In this document: positions 52,988 through 63,331 of the stretch, piece after piece
Layout of the letters: each line of letters starts with the position of its first letter
How positions within the stretch are numbered: the first letter of the stretch is position 1
NCBI GenBank assembly: GCA_963798455.1
Contig: CAWCTD010000003.1
Span: forward strand, 1,550,001 to 1,614,000
Length of the DNA: 64,000 nt
Source of the DNA: CAWCTD01 sp963798455
GTDB taxonomy: Bacteria; Acidobacteriota; Terriglobia; Bryobacterales; Bryobacteraceae
Direction of reading: 5' to 3'
Translations under genes and position numbers: made by a program
Notes under the pieces: model-generated
Seen by the model: only the letters and a program-made list of their open reading frames with translations
Told to the model about the DNA's origin: nothing
Database searches by the model: none

Positions 52988-53984
52988 GGCCGCCACCTCA
53001 CGCCGCTTCTGGCTGGCGCTGGCGGGAACAGCCGCGCTGGCCGCGGTGGCATTGTGCGTCCTGCCTCTGGTGGGGCCGGCCCACATCGACTATGCCCGGG
53101 CTTTTGCCGGGCAATCCCCCGACGCCGAGATCCTCTTCTATGTCCGGCTGCCTCGGGTCTTGCTGGCTCTCCTTGCCGGCGGGGCCTTAGCCATGGCGGG
53201 CGCCCTGTTTCAGGCTTTGCTGCGCGACGCGCTGGCCACGCCTTTCACACTGGGGGTATCGACCGGCGCTTCTCTCGGCGCGGTCATCGCTATCTCCGCC
53301 GGCTGGCGCCAGATCGCCGGTCTCCCCGCGGTTTGGGTCGCGGCCCTTGCCGGCGCGGCAGTCGTGCTGGCCGTGGTCCTGGGGATCGCCACGGAGGGCC
53401 AGCGCATGTCCTCCTTCACGCTGCTGTTGGCCGGGGTGTCGATCAACAGCATCTGCCTGGCGTGCATCCTGTTCCTACAATATGTCGCCAACTTCAGCCA
53501 GTCCTTCGCCATCGTCCGCTGGCTGCTGGGAGGCATTGACGCCGTGGCGTACTCGACGATTGCGTGGCTTGCGGTTGTGGTGCTTCCCGTCGCCGTTTAC
53601 CTGACCTGGAAGTCGCGCGAATGGAACCTGCTGGCCGTGGGCGAGGAGTGGGCGGCGGCCCGGGGCGTCTCCGCGCATCGCCTGATGCTGGTCGGCTACC
53701 TGGCCGGGTCGTTCGTGGCGGGCACCGTGACGTCGCTGACGGGTCCCATCGGTTTTGTCGGCCTGATGGTTCCCCATGCGCTGCGCTTGCGGTTCGGCGC
53801 CGACCACAGGCTCCTGATCCCGTGCTCTTTCTTTCTCGGAGCCGCGTTCCTGGCCGTCTCCGACACGGTGGCCCGCACCATACTCGCCCCCACGGAAGTG
53901 CCGGTCGGGGTGATCACGGCCATGATGGGCGGCCCCTTCTTCATCTGGCTGCTGCGCTCGAAGAGAAAGAGCCTGTGGCTGTGA
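52977..53984 (+). CDS. btuC: Cobalamin ABC transporter, permease
   Basis: 335 residues from ATG 52977, which overlaps btuD by 11 bp; a longer reading from 52932 is less likely. FecCD/BtuC fold with about ten transmembrane segments: RLPRVLLALLAGGALAMAGA, ATPFTLGVSTGASLGA, WLLGGIDAV, and the ATPase-contact loop GPIGFVGLMVPHALRL. Last gene of the riboswitch operon. Confidence 0.92.
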   Translation: MAVRAATSRRFWLALAGTAALAAVALCVLPLVGPAHIDYARAFAGQSPDAEILFYVRLPRVLLALLAGGALAMAGALFQALLRDALATPFTLGVSTGASLGAVIAISAGWRQIAGLPAVWVAALAGAAVVLAVVLGIATEGQRMSSFTLLLAGVSINSICLACILFLQYVANFSQSFAIVRWLLGGIDAVAYSTIAWLAVVVLPVAVYLTWKSREWNLLAVGEEWAAARGVSAHRLMLVGYLAGSFVAGTVTSLTGPIGFVGLMVPHALRLRFGADHRLLIPCSFFLGAAFLAVSDTVARTILAPTEVPVGVITAMMGGPFFIWLLRSKRKSLWL

Positions 53985-54012
53985 GTCCAGGCGAACCGTT
54001 TACAATAAGAAC

Positions 54013-55107
54013 TTGATCAACAAGCTCGTCGTGGCAAACCTGAAGCACCGCCCGGTGCGGACCCTGCTGAGCGTCCTGGCCATTGGCGTCGAAGTGACCA
54101 TGATGCTCACACTCGTGGGACTCAGCGAGGGCATGCTCGATGACTCCGCCCGGCGGGCGCGCGGCGTGGGCGCGGACGTCATCGTGCGGGCGCCCGGGAC
54201 TTCCCTGATCCAATTGAGCACCGCCTCGATGCCTGAAAAACTGATGGGCTTCTTCGCCCAGCAACCCCACGTGAAGCTGGTCGCTGGAACGGTCGTGTAC
54301 CCCATCGGTGGAGTCAACACGGTGACCGGCATCGATCTGGATGAGTTCAACAGGATGAGCGGCGGCTTCAAGTACCTGGCGGGAGGCCCGTTTCGCAGCC
54401 CCGACGACGTCATCGTGGACCAGTTCTACGCCAATCAGAACAAGTTGAAGGTCGGTTCGACGGTGAGGCTGCTCAACCGCGACTGGCATGTTCGCGGAAT
54501 CGTGGAACCTGGCAAGCTGGCGAGAATCGTGCTGCCTCGCTCCACGCTCCAGCAACTGAGCAGCTCCACCGCGAAGCTCAGCCAGATTTTCCTGAAACTG
54601 GACAACCCCGCTAACACGAACCAGGTCATTGCCGCCCTGAAAGAAAAGCTGCCGGACTACCCGATCTACTCGATGGAGGAGCTGACCTCTCTCTACTCGG
54701 TGAGCAACGTTCCCGGACTGAGCGCCTTCATCGGAGTCATCATCGGCCTGTCCATTGTCGTGGGCTTCCTGGTCGTGTTCCTCTCCATGTACACGGCGGT
54801 GCTGGAGCGCACGCGCGAGGTGGGGATTTTGAAAGCGCTCGGCGCCTCGCCCGTTTACGTGCTCGACATCATTTTCCGGGAGACGGTTCTTCTGGCCGTA
54901 GCCGGGTCGCTGCTAGGGATCGTGCTGACCTATGGGAGCCGTTGGGCGATCATGACGCTGGTACCGGCTTCGCTCACGCAGAAGATCGTGCCTGGATGGT
55001 GGCCCATCGCGGGCGCGATCTCCGTGGCGGGTGCGCTCATTGGCTCTCTGTACCCCGCCTGGAAGGCCGCTCGCCAGGATGCGATCGAGGCGCTGTCTTA
55101 TGAGTAA
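54013..55107 (+). CDS. ABC transporter permease, MacB/LolC-FtsX type
   Basis: 364 residues, TTG start. Four transmembrane segments: one at the N-terminus (TLLSVLAIGVEVTMMLTLVG), then a MacB_PCD periplasmic domain, and three at the C-terminus (SAFIGVIIGLSIVVGFLVVF; FRETVLLAVAGSLLGIVLTY; a last one before YPAWKAARQDAIEALSYE). The ERTREVGILKALGAS loop is the ATPase coupling motif. Acts with the ATPase encoded next; probably mechanotransmission or lipoprotein/peptide export. No membrane-fusion protein is adjacent. Confidence 0.9.
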   Translation: MINKLVVANLKHRPVRTLLSVLAIGVEVTMMLTLVGLSEGMLDDSARRARGVGADVIVRAPGTSLIQLSTASMPEKLMGFFAQQPHVKLVAGTVVYPIGGVNTVTGIDLDEFNRMSGGFKYLAGGPFRSPDDVIVDQFYANQNKLKVGSTVRLLNRDWHVRGIVEPGKLARIVLPRSTLQQLSSSTAKLSQIFLKLDNPANTNQVIAALKEKLPDYPIYSMEELTSLYSVSNVPGLSAFIGVIIGLSIVVGFLVVFLSMYTAVLERTREVGILKALGASPVYVLDIIFRETVLLAVAGSLLGIVLTYGSRWAIMTLVPASLTQKIVPGWWPIAGAISVAGALIGSLYPAWKAARQDAIEALSYE

Positions 55108-55780
55108 CGCCGAGATCGTCATCCAGGCGCGTGACCTTCGGAAGGTCTATCGCGTGGGGGACGTCGAGGTGCATGCGTTGCGCGGCGTGGACCTGGAGGT
55201 GACGCGCGGCGAGTTCGTGTCGATCATCGGTCCCTCCGGATCCGGCAAATCGACGCTGTTCCACATCCTCGGCGGGTTGACGCCCCCGACCTCGGGCACG
55301 GTCGTCATCCAAGGCAAGGATCTGCGGGCCATGTCCGAGGCGGGCCGCACGCAATTGCGAAAGAAAGAGGTGGGCTTCGTCTTCCAGAAATACAACCTCT
55401 TGCCCACGCTGACCGCCGCCGACAACATTGCCATCGCGCGCCACATCGCCGGAGCGAACCACGGGGATGACCCGCAGTTCCGGAAGGTTCTGGATCTACT
55501 GGGCATCAGCGAGCGCCTCGGTCACAAGCCCAAGGCCCTGTCGGGGGGGGAACAGCAGCGGGTGGCCATCGCGCGAGCCATTGTGAACCATCCTTCCATC
55601 CTGCTGGCGGACGAGCCCACCGGCAACCTCGACACGGAAAACTCCAGCGTGGTGCTCGGATTGCTCCGCGACCTCAACCAGCGGCTCGGGCAGACCGTTC
55701 TCATGATCACACACAACCCCGAGGCCGCCGCCTACGGGCACCGCATCGTGCAGATGCGCGACGGCAGGGTTGTCGGATGA
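55100..55780 (+). CDS. ABC transporter ATP-binding protein, LolD/MacB type
   Basis: 226 residues. Walker A GPSGSGKSTLF, LSGGEQQR signature, Walker B ILLADEPTGNLD (the TGNLD variant of LolD/MacB/FtsE), switch His in MITHNPE. Start at ATG 55100 overlaps the permease by 8 bp, and the stop overlaps the next gene by 4 bp. One transport complex. Confidence 0.92.
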   Translation: MSNAEIVIQARDLRKVYRVGDVEVHALRGVDLEVTRGEFVSIIGPSGSGKSTLFHILGGLTPPTSGTVVIQGKDLRAMSEAGRTQLRKKEVGFVFQKYNLLPTLTAADNIAIARHIAGANHGDDPQFRKVLDLLGISERLGHKPKALSGGEQQRVAIARAIVNHPSILLADEPTGNLDTENSSVVLGLLRDLNQRLGQTVLMITHNPEAAAYGHRIVQMRDGRVVG

Positions 55781-56208
55781 CGGTCCGGCCTTCTCCCATT
55801 CGTGCCTGGACAGGAATCGGCATCGCGTTCCTGCTCACGTTGAGCTCGTCGCTGGGTTTCTTCGATCTGTACATGGCGTACTACAAAGCGAATCCCGACC
55901 CATGGGCGGTCGCCAAGCAGGAGGTGCGGTTCGACGCTCTTCGGGATGAGCTGCCCGTGACCTCCACTCTCGGCTATTACTCCGATGTGTCTTCCGGCAG
56001 AGGCGGCAATCCAGCCGCTTTCTACGTGGCCCTTTACGACATGGTTCCCCACATCCTGGTGCGCGATTCAGCCAGTTTCAAGCCCGATCTCGTTCTGGGC
56101 AACTTCGGCAGGCGGCCGGATCTCGGCCAGCTCGAGCGGGAGAACGGCCTGAAGCTCGTCAAGGACTACGGGCGTGGCGTGATGCTGTTCCGCCGCGAGA
56201 AGAAGTAG
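55777..56208 (+). CDS. Small membrane-anchored hypothetical protein
   Basis: 143 residues with one N-terminal transmembrane segment (about 10-32). The outside part reads like the substrate-binding end of polyprenyl-sugar glycosyltransferase-associated proteins (TLGYYSD, PHILVRDSA), but I cannot name a family. It is coupled to the ATPase gene upstream (ATGA) and 3 bp from the large membrane protein downstream, so it may work with that protein. Confidence 0.6.
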   Translation: MTVRPSPIRAWTGIGIAFLLTLSSSLGFFDLYMAYYKANPDPWAVAKQEVRFDALRDELPVTSTLGYYSDVSSGRGGNPAAFYVALYDMVPHILVRDSASFKPDLVLGNFGRRPDLGQLERENGLKLVKDYGRGVMLFRREKK

Positions 56209-56211
56209 CAG

Positions 56212-57672
56212 ATGGCATTCATTCCTTTTGTGGCGTCGGTCCTGTCTGGCTGGCTGTTGGTTCATCTGGTGGGCCCCGTTCGCGGAATGCGGCCTCGCTG
56301 GGCGGCTGCGCTGGTGGAGGTGGCTCTGGGCGCCGGCGCCGGCGCTGGTCTGGCATCGTTCTTGTATTTCTTCCTTCTGCTGGCAGGCGCTGCCTCGTCC
56401 GGCACAATCCTCATGCTCGACGCCGTGATTCTCGCTTCGCTCGGAGCCTTGGCATGGCGCGCTCGCGCCCGAATCTCGCGGACCACGACGCCTCTGTCCC
56501 AGAACCGTCCCAGTTTCCGCTGGAACTGGGTGATCCTGCTTCTGCTCGGCGCCTGCCTGCTCCCGATTCTGATGACTGAGATCGAGATCAATCTGGATAA
56601 CCCGCACGGCGGTTGGGATGCGTGGGCGATTTGGAACCTTCGCGCCAGGTACCTGGCGGGACCCGCTGAGACGTGGCGGAACGCGGTTTCGCCGCTACTC
56701 ACGGGCACACATCCGGACTACCCTTTGCTGTTATCCGGCTTCATCGCGGAGACCTGGAAAGCCGCCGGCGGGGAGCCCACGACAGCGATCCCAATCGCCA
56801 CGACGTTCCTCTTCGGCGGGCTGGTGGTCGCCCTCGCCATAGCCTCGCTGGCCTTGTTGCGAGGCACTAGCCTGGCCTTGCTGGCGGGGATTGTGCTTCT
56901 GGCCAACCGGCCGTTTTTGGACCAGTTCGCCTCGCAATACTCCGACATTCCTCTTGCGCTGTACTACTTGGGGACGTTGCTGGCCGTGTTCCTGAGCGAA
57001 GCGCCCGCGGGCTTCCGCGGGCCCGTTCTAGCGCTGGCTGGTTTGTTTGCGTCCCTTGCCGCCTGGACCAAGGACGAGGGTGTCGTCTTCGCGGCGGTGT
57101 TTCTGATCTCGTTCACCGCGTTTGAATGGTGGACCGGCCGCTGGCGGCGGTTGCTGCAACGGCTGCCCTGGTTGCTGGGCGGAGCCTTGCCGGGATTGCT
57201 GGTGGTGGTGGGTTTCAAGCTCTTCCTTGTTCCCCGGGTGAATCCCATGGTGGCGCAAAGTCCGGCACATGCAACCGCCCGCATGCTGATGGGGGGACGC
57301 TGGTGGAATCTCATACGGGGATTGATCGATACGACCTACGATATGGGAGCCGGGATGTCGCATCCGTTGCTGATCCTGGCGGTTCTGGCTTTGGCGCTTG
57401 GTGTCAGCCTCCCGGTTCGGCTCCGTGGATCACTGACCTTCGGTGCTGTGATCCTTGCCGCCGTCCTGGCCGGCTACTGCGCCGCGCTGATTGTGAATCC
57501 CACGTTGCTCCAAACCCCGTACGCCACACCGCTCCCGCGCATGTACTCGCAACTCTGGCCGTCTTTTGTGTTGCTTGCGTTCCTGCCGCTTCGCGCGCTG
57601 GAAGAGATGGCTCCAGCCCCGCCCGAAGCGGGCGGCAAGAGCAAGGCCAAGAGCAGGAAGCGAGCGCGTTGA
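56212..57672 (+). CDS. Polytopic membrane protein, GT-C glycosyltransferase-like
   Basis: 486 residues with about eleven transmembrane segments. The first loop region NPHGGWDAWAIWNLRARYL (core G-W-D-A-W) and later TKDEGVVFA recall GT39/ArnT-like GT-C enzymes that transfer sugars from polyprenyl phosphates. A DE- or DD-type metal motif is not clear, so catalytic activity is uncertain. A basic tail (KSKAKSRKRAR) ends the protein. Follows the 143-residue protein in the same operon. Confidence 0.65.
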   Translation: MAFIPFVASVLSGWLLVHLVGPVRGMRPRWAAALVEVALGAGAGAGLASFLYFFLLLAGAASSGTILMLDAVILASLGALAWRARARISRTTTPLSQNRPSFRWNWVILLLLGACLLPILMTEIEINLDNPHGGWDAWAIWNLRARYLAGPAETWRNAVSPLLTGTHPDYPLLLSGFIAETWKAAGGEPTTAIPIATTFLFGGLVVALAIASLALLRGTSLALLAGIVLLANRPFLDQFASQYSDIPLALYYLGTLLAVFLSEAPAGFRGPVLALAGLFASLAAWTKDEGVVFAAVFLISFTAFEWWTGRWRRLLQRLPWLLGGALPGLLVVVGFKLFLVPRVNPMVAQSPAHATARMLMGGRWWNLIRGLIDTTYDMGAGMSHPLLILAVLALALGVSLPVRLRGSLTFGAVILAAVLAGYCAALIVNPTLLQTPYATPLPRMYSQLWPSFVLLAFLPLRALEEMAPAPPEAGGKSKAKSRKRAR

Positions 57673-57754
57673 CGCAGCCAGGTCAGCATCCGGCGCCAAC
57701 AGGATCGTGCCGCTTCGGAATTCAGGACAAGGGATGCTAAAATGAAGGGGATTC

Positions 57755-57828
57755 TGGGAGGTCGTCTAACGGTAAGACGGCAGCCTCTGGAGCTGCTTAT
57801 CGGGGTTCGAATCCCTGCCTCCCAGCCA
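57755..57828 (+). tRNA. tRNA-Gln (anticodon CTG)
   Basis: A 74-nt cloverleaf: acceptor TGGGAGG/CCTCCCA, D stem GTCT/AGAC, anticodon stem GCAGC/GCTGC with loop CTCTGGA (anticodon CTG), T arm with GGTTCGAATCC, then discriminator G and encoded CCA. TAAAAT at 57738-57743 may be its -10 element. Confidence 0.95.
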
Positions 57829-57914
57829 GACCTCATGGGCTCTGGCTCTACGCCATTAATGGGGGCAGACCCCGCCTCTGACCATCAAGAACAGGCTGGG
57901 CCCCTGTTGGTTCC

Positions 57915-58133
57915 CTACGCCCATCTCCCCCTCCGTCGTTGCGGTTTTCGGGTCGCCTCGAGAGCTGAAACCCGCTCCTCCAAGTCTGAAATACGCGTCA
58001 ATACCGCTTCAATGTTTGGTAGAACGAGCCGACCAGTTGGGTCACTCTCAAAGAGGAGTGCCATCGCGTCCTTAAACGAATGCTCCTTGGCGGTAAAGAT
58101 CACCCGGCTGAGTTGCCATCGGTTTCGGTCCAA
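57915..58133 (-). CDS. Small hypothetical protein with coiled coil
   Basis: 72 residues, not recognised. The C-terminal half (IEAVLTRISDLEERVSALEA) predicts a coiled coil and ends in basic residues. Its start overlaps the transposase remnant at 58123 on the other strand, so it may be only the tail of an interrupted gene. Coding potential looks moderate. Confidence 0.3.
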   Translation of the reverse strand: MDRNRWQLSRVIFTAKEHSFKDAMALLFESDPTGRLVLPNIEAVLTRISDLEERVSALEATRKPQRRRGRWA

Positions 58134-58380
58134 CGAGGTTCGCCTATGGCTGAGCCTGATCGCCTACAGCTTGGGAAACCTGTGGCGACGGCCGGTGCTG
58201 CCGAAGAGGATTGAGAACTGGTCCCTGACGAGCTTGCAGCAGCGGTTGGTGAAGACAGGTGGGCGGCTGGTGAAACACGCCCGGTATTACTGGCTGGTTC
58301 TGGCGGAGAGCCACCTGACGCGGTGGCTGTTCGGGAGCATGGCGTGCCGGATCGCAGCGCTGCCGGTGCCCACCGGATAG
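58123..58380 (+). mobile_element. IS1380-family transposase remnant (C-terminal end)
   Basis: The plus strand encodes RSNEVRLWLSLIAYSLGNLWR, then ENWSLTSLQQRLVKTGGRLV and HARYYWLVLAE (each as a landmark), a good match to the C-terminal part of IS1380-type DDE transposases. The N-terminal four-fifths and the terminal repeats are missing. It is 295 bp after tRNA-Gln. The DNA at 58381-58622 shows no gene. Confidence 0.75.
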
Positions 58381-58622
58381 GCCGCGGCGGGGAAGGCAAC
58401 CGGGCGAAGGAGGGAGGGGACGGATAGGTGTCTAAGAAACCGCTTGAAACGAGGTGCTTCCAGGTTTTTGCGTACCCGAAAGAGCCAGAGACTGTCCCTT
58501 CCTGGGCCGCTGGAGTCGGTCGGGATGGAGGCAGTGAGAGAAACGGCTCCAATTGAGGCGGTTGGTTGTACAATCGATGGTGGCCAGTAAGCGAAAAGGT
58601 AATCCTGGCTAGAATCTTAATA

Positions 58623-59648
58623 ATGGCTTCCAGACTCGCAGGTATATTCACTCCCACTCTGGTCCCGCTGGATGATCGCGGCGAGATCAACGAACCGGAA
58701 CTGCGCCGGTTCTTGAATTGGCTCATAGAAAAGGGAGTGCACGGCCTTTACCCGAATGGTTCCACGGGCGAATTCGTGCGCCTCAACGCCGAGGAGCGCC
58801 GGCGCATCGTGAAGATCGCGTGCGAGGTGGCGAAGGGGCGCGTGCCCGTGCTGGCCGGCGCGGCCGAGGCCAACGTCAAGGAGACCGTGGCGGCCTGCGA
58901 GACCTACCTGCAGTATGGCGCCCAAGCGGTGGCGATCGTGTCGCCGTTCTACTACCGCTTGGGCCCCGAGTCGGTATACGCCTACTTCGCGGAGATCGCG
59001 AAGAACTCCCCGATCGACGTCACCATGTACAACATCCCGGCCTTCGCCAGCCCAATCGACCTCCCGACCATACGCCGGCTGGCCGAGTTTCCCAGAATCG
59101 TGGGCATCAAGGATTCCAGCGGCGACGTGTCGTTCATGATGCGGATGATCCAGGCGGTGCGTCCCCAGAGGCCGGACTTCTCGTTCCTCTGCGGCTGGGA
59201 GGCCGTGCTGGTCCCCATGCTCGCCCTCGGCGCCGACGGCGGCACCAACGCCAGCGGCAACGCGATGCCCGAGGTGATGCGGAAGATGTACGATCTGGCG
59301 CGCGCAGGGCAGTTCGAGGAGGCGATGAAGTGGCAGCTCCGCATTCTCGACCTGTTCGACACCATGCTGAACCCGCTCGACTTTCCGGACGGCTTCCGGG
59401 CGGCGGCGGAGATGCGCGGCTTCAAGATGGGACGAGGCCGCCAGCCCATGACCCCGTCACAACAGGTGAACCGGTCCTCCCTGCAGTCGCAGCTTCAGTG
59501 CCTGTTATCGGACTTCGGCCTGGTGGAACCTCCCGCCTCCGGCTGCGCGCCGCGCACCGGCCAACCCGCCAAGGACCAGATCGGACAGATCGTCTATGAG
59601 GTGCTGCACGAGCTCGAGCAGAGAGGTGTCCTCTGGACGAAGCGCTAG
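58623..59648 (+). CDS. DHDPS/NAL-family aldolase with encapsulation-peptide-like tail
   Basis: 341 residues. The (beta/alpha)8 core (1-296) has the substrate loop NGSTGEF (45-51), catalytic Tyr136 (MYNIPA) and Schiff-base Lys163 (GIKDSS). It is thus a class I pyruvate-type aldolase or lyase of the DapA family; true DapA is about 292 residues. Residues 301-316 form a Pro/Gly/Ala linker, and 317-336 (KDQIGQIVYEVLHELEQRG) is an amphipathic helix of the kind that targets enzymes into bacterial microcompartments. The next gene, overlapping by 16 bp, encodes a shell protein. The substrate is not known; lysine synthesis is less likely given the tail. Start at ATG 58623 gives the family N-terminus. 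Confidence 0.88.
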   Translation: MASRLAGIFTPTLVPLDDRGEINEPELRRFLNWLIEKGVHGLYPNGSTGEFVRLNAEERRRIVKIACEVAKGRVPVLAGAAEANVKETVAACETYLQYGAQAVAIVSPFYYRLGPESVYAYFAEIAKNSPIDVTMYNIPAFASPIDLPTIRRLAEFPRIVGIKDSSGDVSFMMRMIQAVRPQRPDFSFLCGWEAVLVPMLALGADGGTNASGNAMPEVMRKMYDLARAGQFEEAMKWQLRILDLFDTMLNPLDFPDGFRAAAEMRGFKMGRGRQPMTPSQQVNRSSLQSQLQCLLSDFGLVEPPASGCAPRTGQPAKDQIGQIVYEVLHELEQRGVLWTKR

Positions 59649-60262
59649 CACTCATTGAGTTGGGCGGCTGGTCGCCGGCCCTGGTGATCGTGGACGCCAT
59701 GGAGAAGACGGCCGGCGTCCGGGTGATTCAGGTGGAGCTGAACGACCAGCCGGGAGTGTGCATGAAGTTCGCCGGCCCGTTGGGTGATATTCGCGCGGCG
59801 ATGGAAGCGGCACGTCTCATCGCTGGCGAGATGCAGGTCACGCTGGTGATGGATACCATCCCGGCCCCCGGCTTCGACTCCAAGCTGGCCTACGAGGCCA
59901 AGCCCGACTTCAGCCCTTTGATTGAGCAGCCCACGGTGCAGATCCCGCGCCCGTCCGCGGACAAGAAGGAGAGCACAATGTCTGAACAAGCCGCATTCGC
60001 GGTCGGCCTGATAGAGACGCAGGGGTTTATTGCGGTATTTGAGGCGATTGATACCGCCGTGAAGACGGCGGCGGTGGAGGTCCTGGCCCGCGAGAAGCTG
60101 GGCGGCGGCTATATCACGGTAGTGATCAAGGGAGACGTGGCGGCGGTTCGCGCCGCGGTCGATGCCGGGAGGGCCAAGGTCGAGGGCTTGGGCAAGCTCA
60201 TCGCGGCCCACGTGATCGCCAGTCCTTCCGCCGCGGTCCTCTCGCTGCTGCCCAAGCTTTGA
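59633..60262 (+). CDS. Tandem-domain bacterial microcompartment shell protein (BMC-T)
   Basis: 209 residues if started at CTG 59633. Domain 1 (about 1-85) begins DEALALIELGGWSPALVIVD and contains AGVRVIQVE and GPLGDIRAAMEAA. A linker follows. Domain 2 (about 120-209) has AFAVGLIETQGFIAVFEAID, TVVIKGDVAAVRAAVDA and KLIAAHVIASP. Each matches the Pfam BMC fold, so the protein should form a trimer with pseudo-hexagonal shape. No ATG or GTG exists in this frame upstream of the conserved start; TTG 59660 would delete the first strand. CTG with GAGAGG upstream is the best start. No pentamer (BMC-P) gene is in the window. Confidence 0.85.
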   Translation: MDEALALIELGGWSPALVIVDAMEKTAGVRVIQVELNDQPGVCMKFAGPLGDIRAAMEAARLIAGEMQVTLVMDTIPAPGFDSKLAYEAKPDFSPLIEQPTVQIPRPSADKKESTMSEQAAFAVGLIETQGFIAVFEAIDTAVKTAAVEVLAREKLGGGYITVVIKGDVAAVRAAVDAGRAKVEGLGKLIAAHVIASPSAAVLSLLPKL

Positions 60263-60688
60263 TTGAGAACGTGGTTCGTGTTTGAGATTCTCGAGCACAC
60301 GGCGGACATCGGGTTTCGCGCCCGAGGCCTTACCAAGACGGAGTTGTTCGCCAACGCCGCCCTGGCGCTGGAATCGGTGGCCGTGGAGTTGGACCAGGTC
60401 CAGCCTCTAGTTCCCTACCCCCTCGCTGTCACCGGCGAAGACGACGAGTCTCTACTCGTGAATTGGCTAAGCGAGGTGCTCTATTACCTGGACGGAAGGC
60501 GGGTGGTGATGAGTTCCTTCAGGATCGACGAGCTCTCCGCCGGAATTGTGCGCGGCCAGGGCCGGGGCGAGCCGCTCGCTCCCCATCGCCACAAACCCAA
60601 GCTGATCATCAAGGGCGTGACCTATCATCAGCTCAGGATCACCAAGGATGCCGAGGGCTGGTGCGCCGAGGTGTACCTGGACGTGTGA
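60263..60688 (+). CDS. Archease
   Basis: 141 residues from TTG 60263; GTG 60278 (V-F-E-I-L-E-H) is an alternative. The conserved ILEHTADIGFRARG start holds the metal/acidic residues, and KGVTYHQLRI and AEVYLDV end the fold. Archease activates RtcB by promoting its guanylation and turnover. The gene abuts the shell-protein gene and precedes rtcB by 2 bp, giving a four-gene run. Confidence 0.92.
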   Translation: MRTWFVFEILEHTADIGFRARGLTKTELFANAALALESVAVELDQVQPLVPYPLAVTGEDDESLLVNWLSEVLYYLDGRRVVMSSFRIDELSAGIVRGQGRGEPLAPHRHKPKLIIKGVTYHQLRITKDAEGWCAEVYLDV

Positions 60689-60690
60689 GC

Positions 60691-62122
<1,432 letters not shown>

Positions 62123-62133
<11 letters not shown>

Positions 62134-63331
62134 CGGCGCGCTCCCGCCGGGCGCGCTCCTCGGCGGCCAGGGCGCCCAACAGCACAAACACCCAGGCCGC
62201 CAGTCCCAGTCTCTGCATGGGGTAGTCGACCAACGCGTGCAGAAACACCGAAATGAGGCCGATCCCCCAAATGGAACGGACGGCAGGCGCCACCGACCAG
62301 GCAGCCGCCGACGCCAGCAACAGCAGGAACGGGACGCCGCCCTCGGCCAGCCATTCCGCCCAGTCATTGTGGGCATGATTGACCGTGAGACCTATATCGA
62401 AGGTCGCGTACGCGGGATACGCCTTCTCGAAAGTGCCCAGTCCGAAGCCCAGCCATGGCCGCTCCCTGGCCATCGCCAGGGAGGACCACAGCATCTCCCT
62501 GCGGTGTACATACGGATCGCTCTGCTGGAAGCGTTCCAGCAGAACCTGCCACCCGACCACGGCCGCGAAGATGGCCGCGAGCGCCCCAATTTTGACGACT
62601 GCCACGCCAATCCGCGGGAAGGAGACCATGCCGCGCCGTCGCGCCAGCAGCAGTGTGGCTGGAATCTCCAGGGTGGCCAGGATGGATCCCGCCCGCGAAG
62701 CGCAGGCGATCACCGAGGCGTACATGACACCGGCCATCAGGGCATGGACCAGAGCGTTGCGGCGTTCCCGAATGGCCTCCAGCACGGCCAACGGCAGCAA
62801 CAGTTCGATGAAGGCAGCGTAGTTGTTGCGGTAGACAAACGGGCCCATGGCGTCGGGGTACCCGGAGGAAAACAGCCAGAAGACGTTGCCGTGGGAGGTG
62901 AAATATTGCGTCGTCGCCAGGACGCTCATCGCGAAGCCAAACCACAACAGAGCACGCAGGAAGGGTTGGCGGGTCTCGGCGAGCGCGAGAGTCTGGACGG
63001 CCACGGCCACCAGCACCAGGCCGCTGGTCCAGAACAGGACGGCCCTCCATGTATCGAAGCGGTAGACGGTGGTGCGCAGCAGCAACTGCAGCAGGCCCCA
63101 TGCGGCGGCCCCCCCGAATGGCAGCAGGAGAAAGCTCTTCCGGAAGTTGAATCGTCCCAGAGCCCACTCGACCGCCCAGGCCATTCCCAGCAGGAAGCTT
63201 CCCGCCTGGAACAAGCTGACGGCCCAGCGTTCCCGGACCCAGACGGTTAGGGCGCCAAACGCCAGCAGGGATGCCAGCGCCACGGCTGAGATGTGAACAA
63301 ATCGTCCGTGCGCGCCGACGCCGAAGCTCAT
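62123..63331 (-). CDS. O-antigen ligase/polymerase-like membrane protein
   Basis: 402 residues with about eleven transmembrane segments. The long periplasmic loop ends in the Wzy_C motif: VHRREMLWSSLAMARERPWLGFGLGTFEKAYP (core G-F-G-L-G-T-F) followed by NHAHNDWAEWLAEGG. Such proteins ligate O-antigen to lipid A or polymerise polysaccharide. It starts at ATG 63331, overlapping the stop of the MFS gene (ATGA), so it is coupled to it. Confidence 0.85.

Noticed and set aside
57742..58122. Plus-strand open frame running through tRNA-Gln into the transposase remnant
   Set aside because: The first part translates the tRNA and non-coding DNA; only the part after 58123 resembles a protein family.
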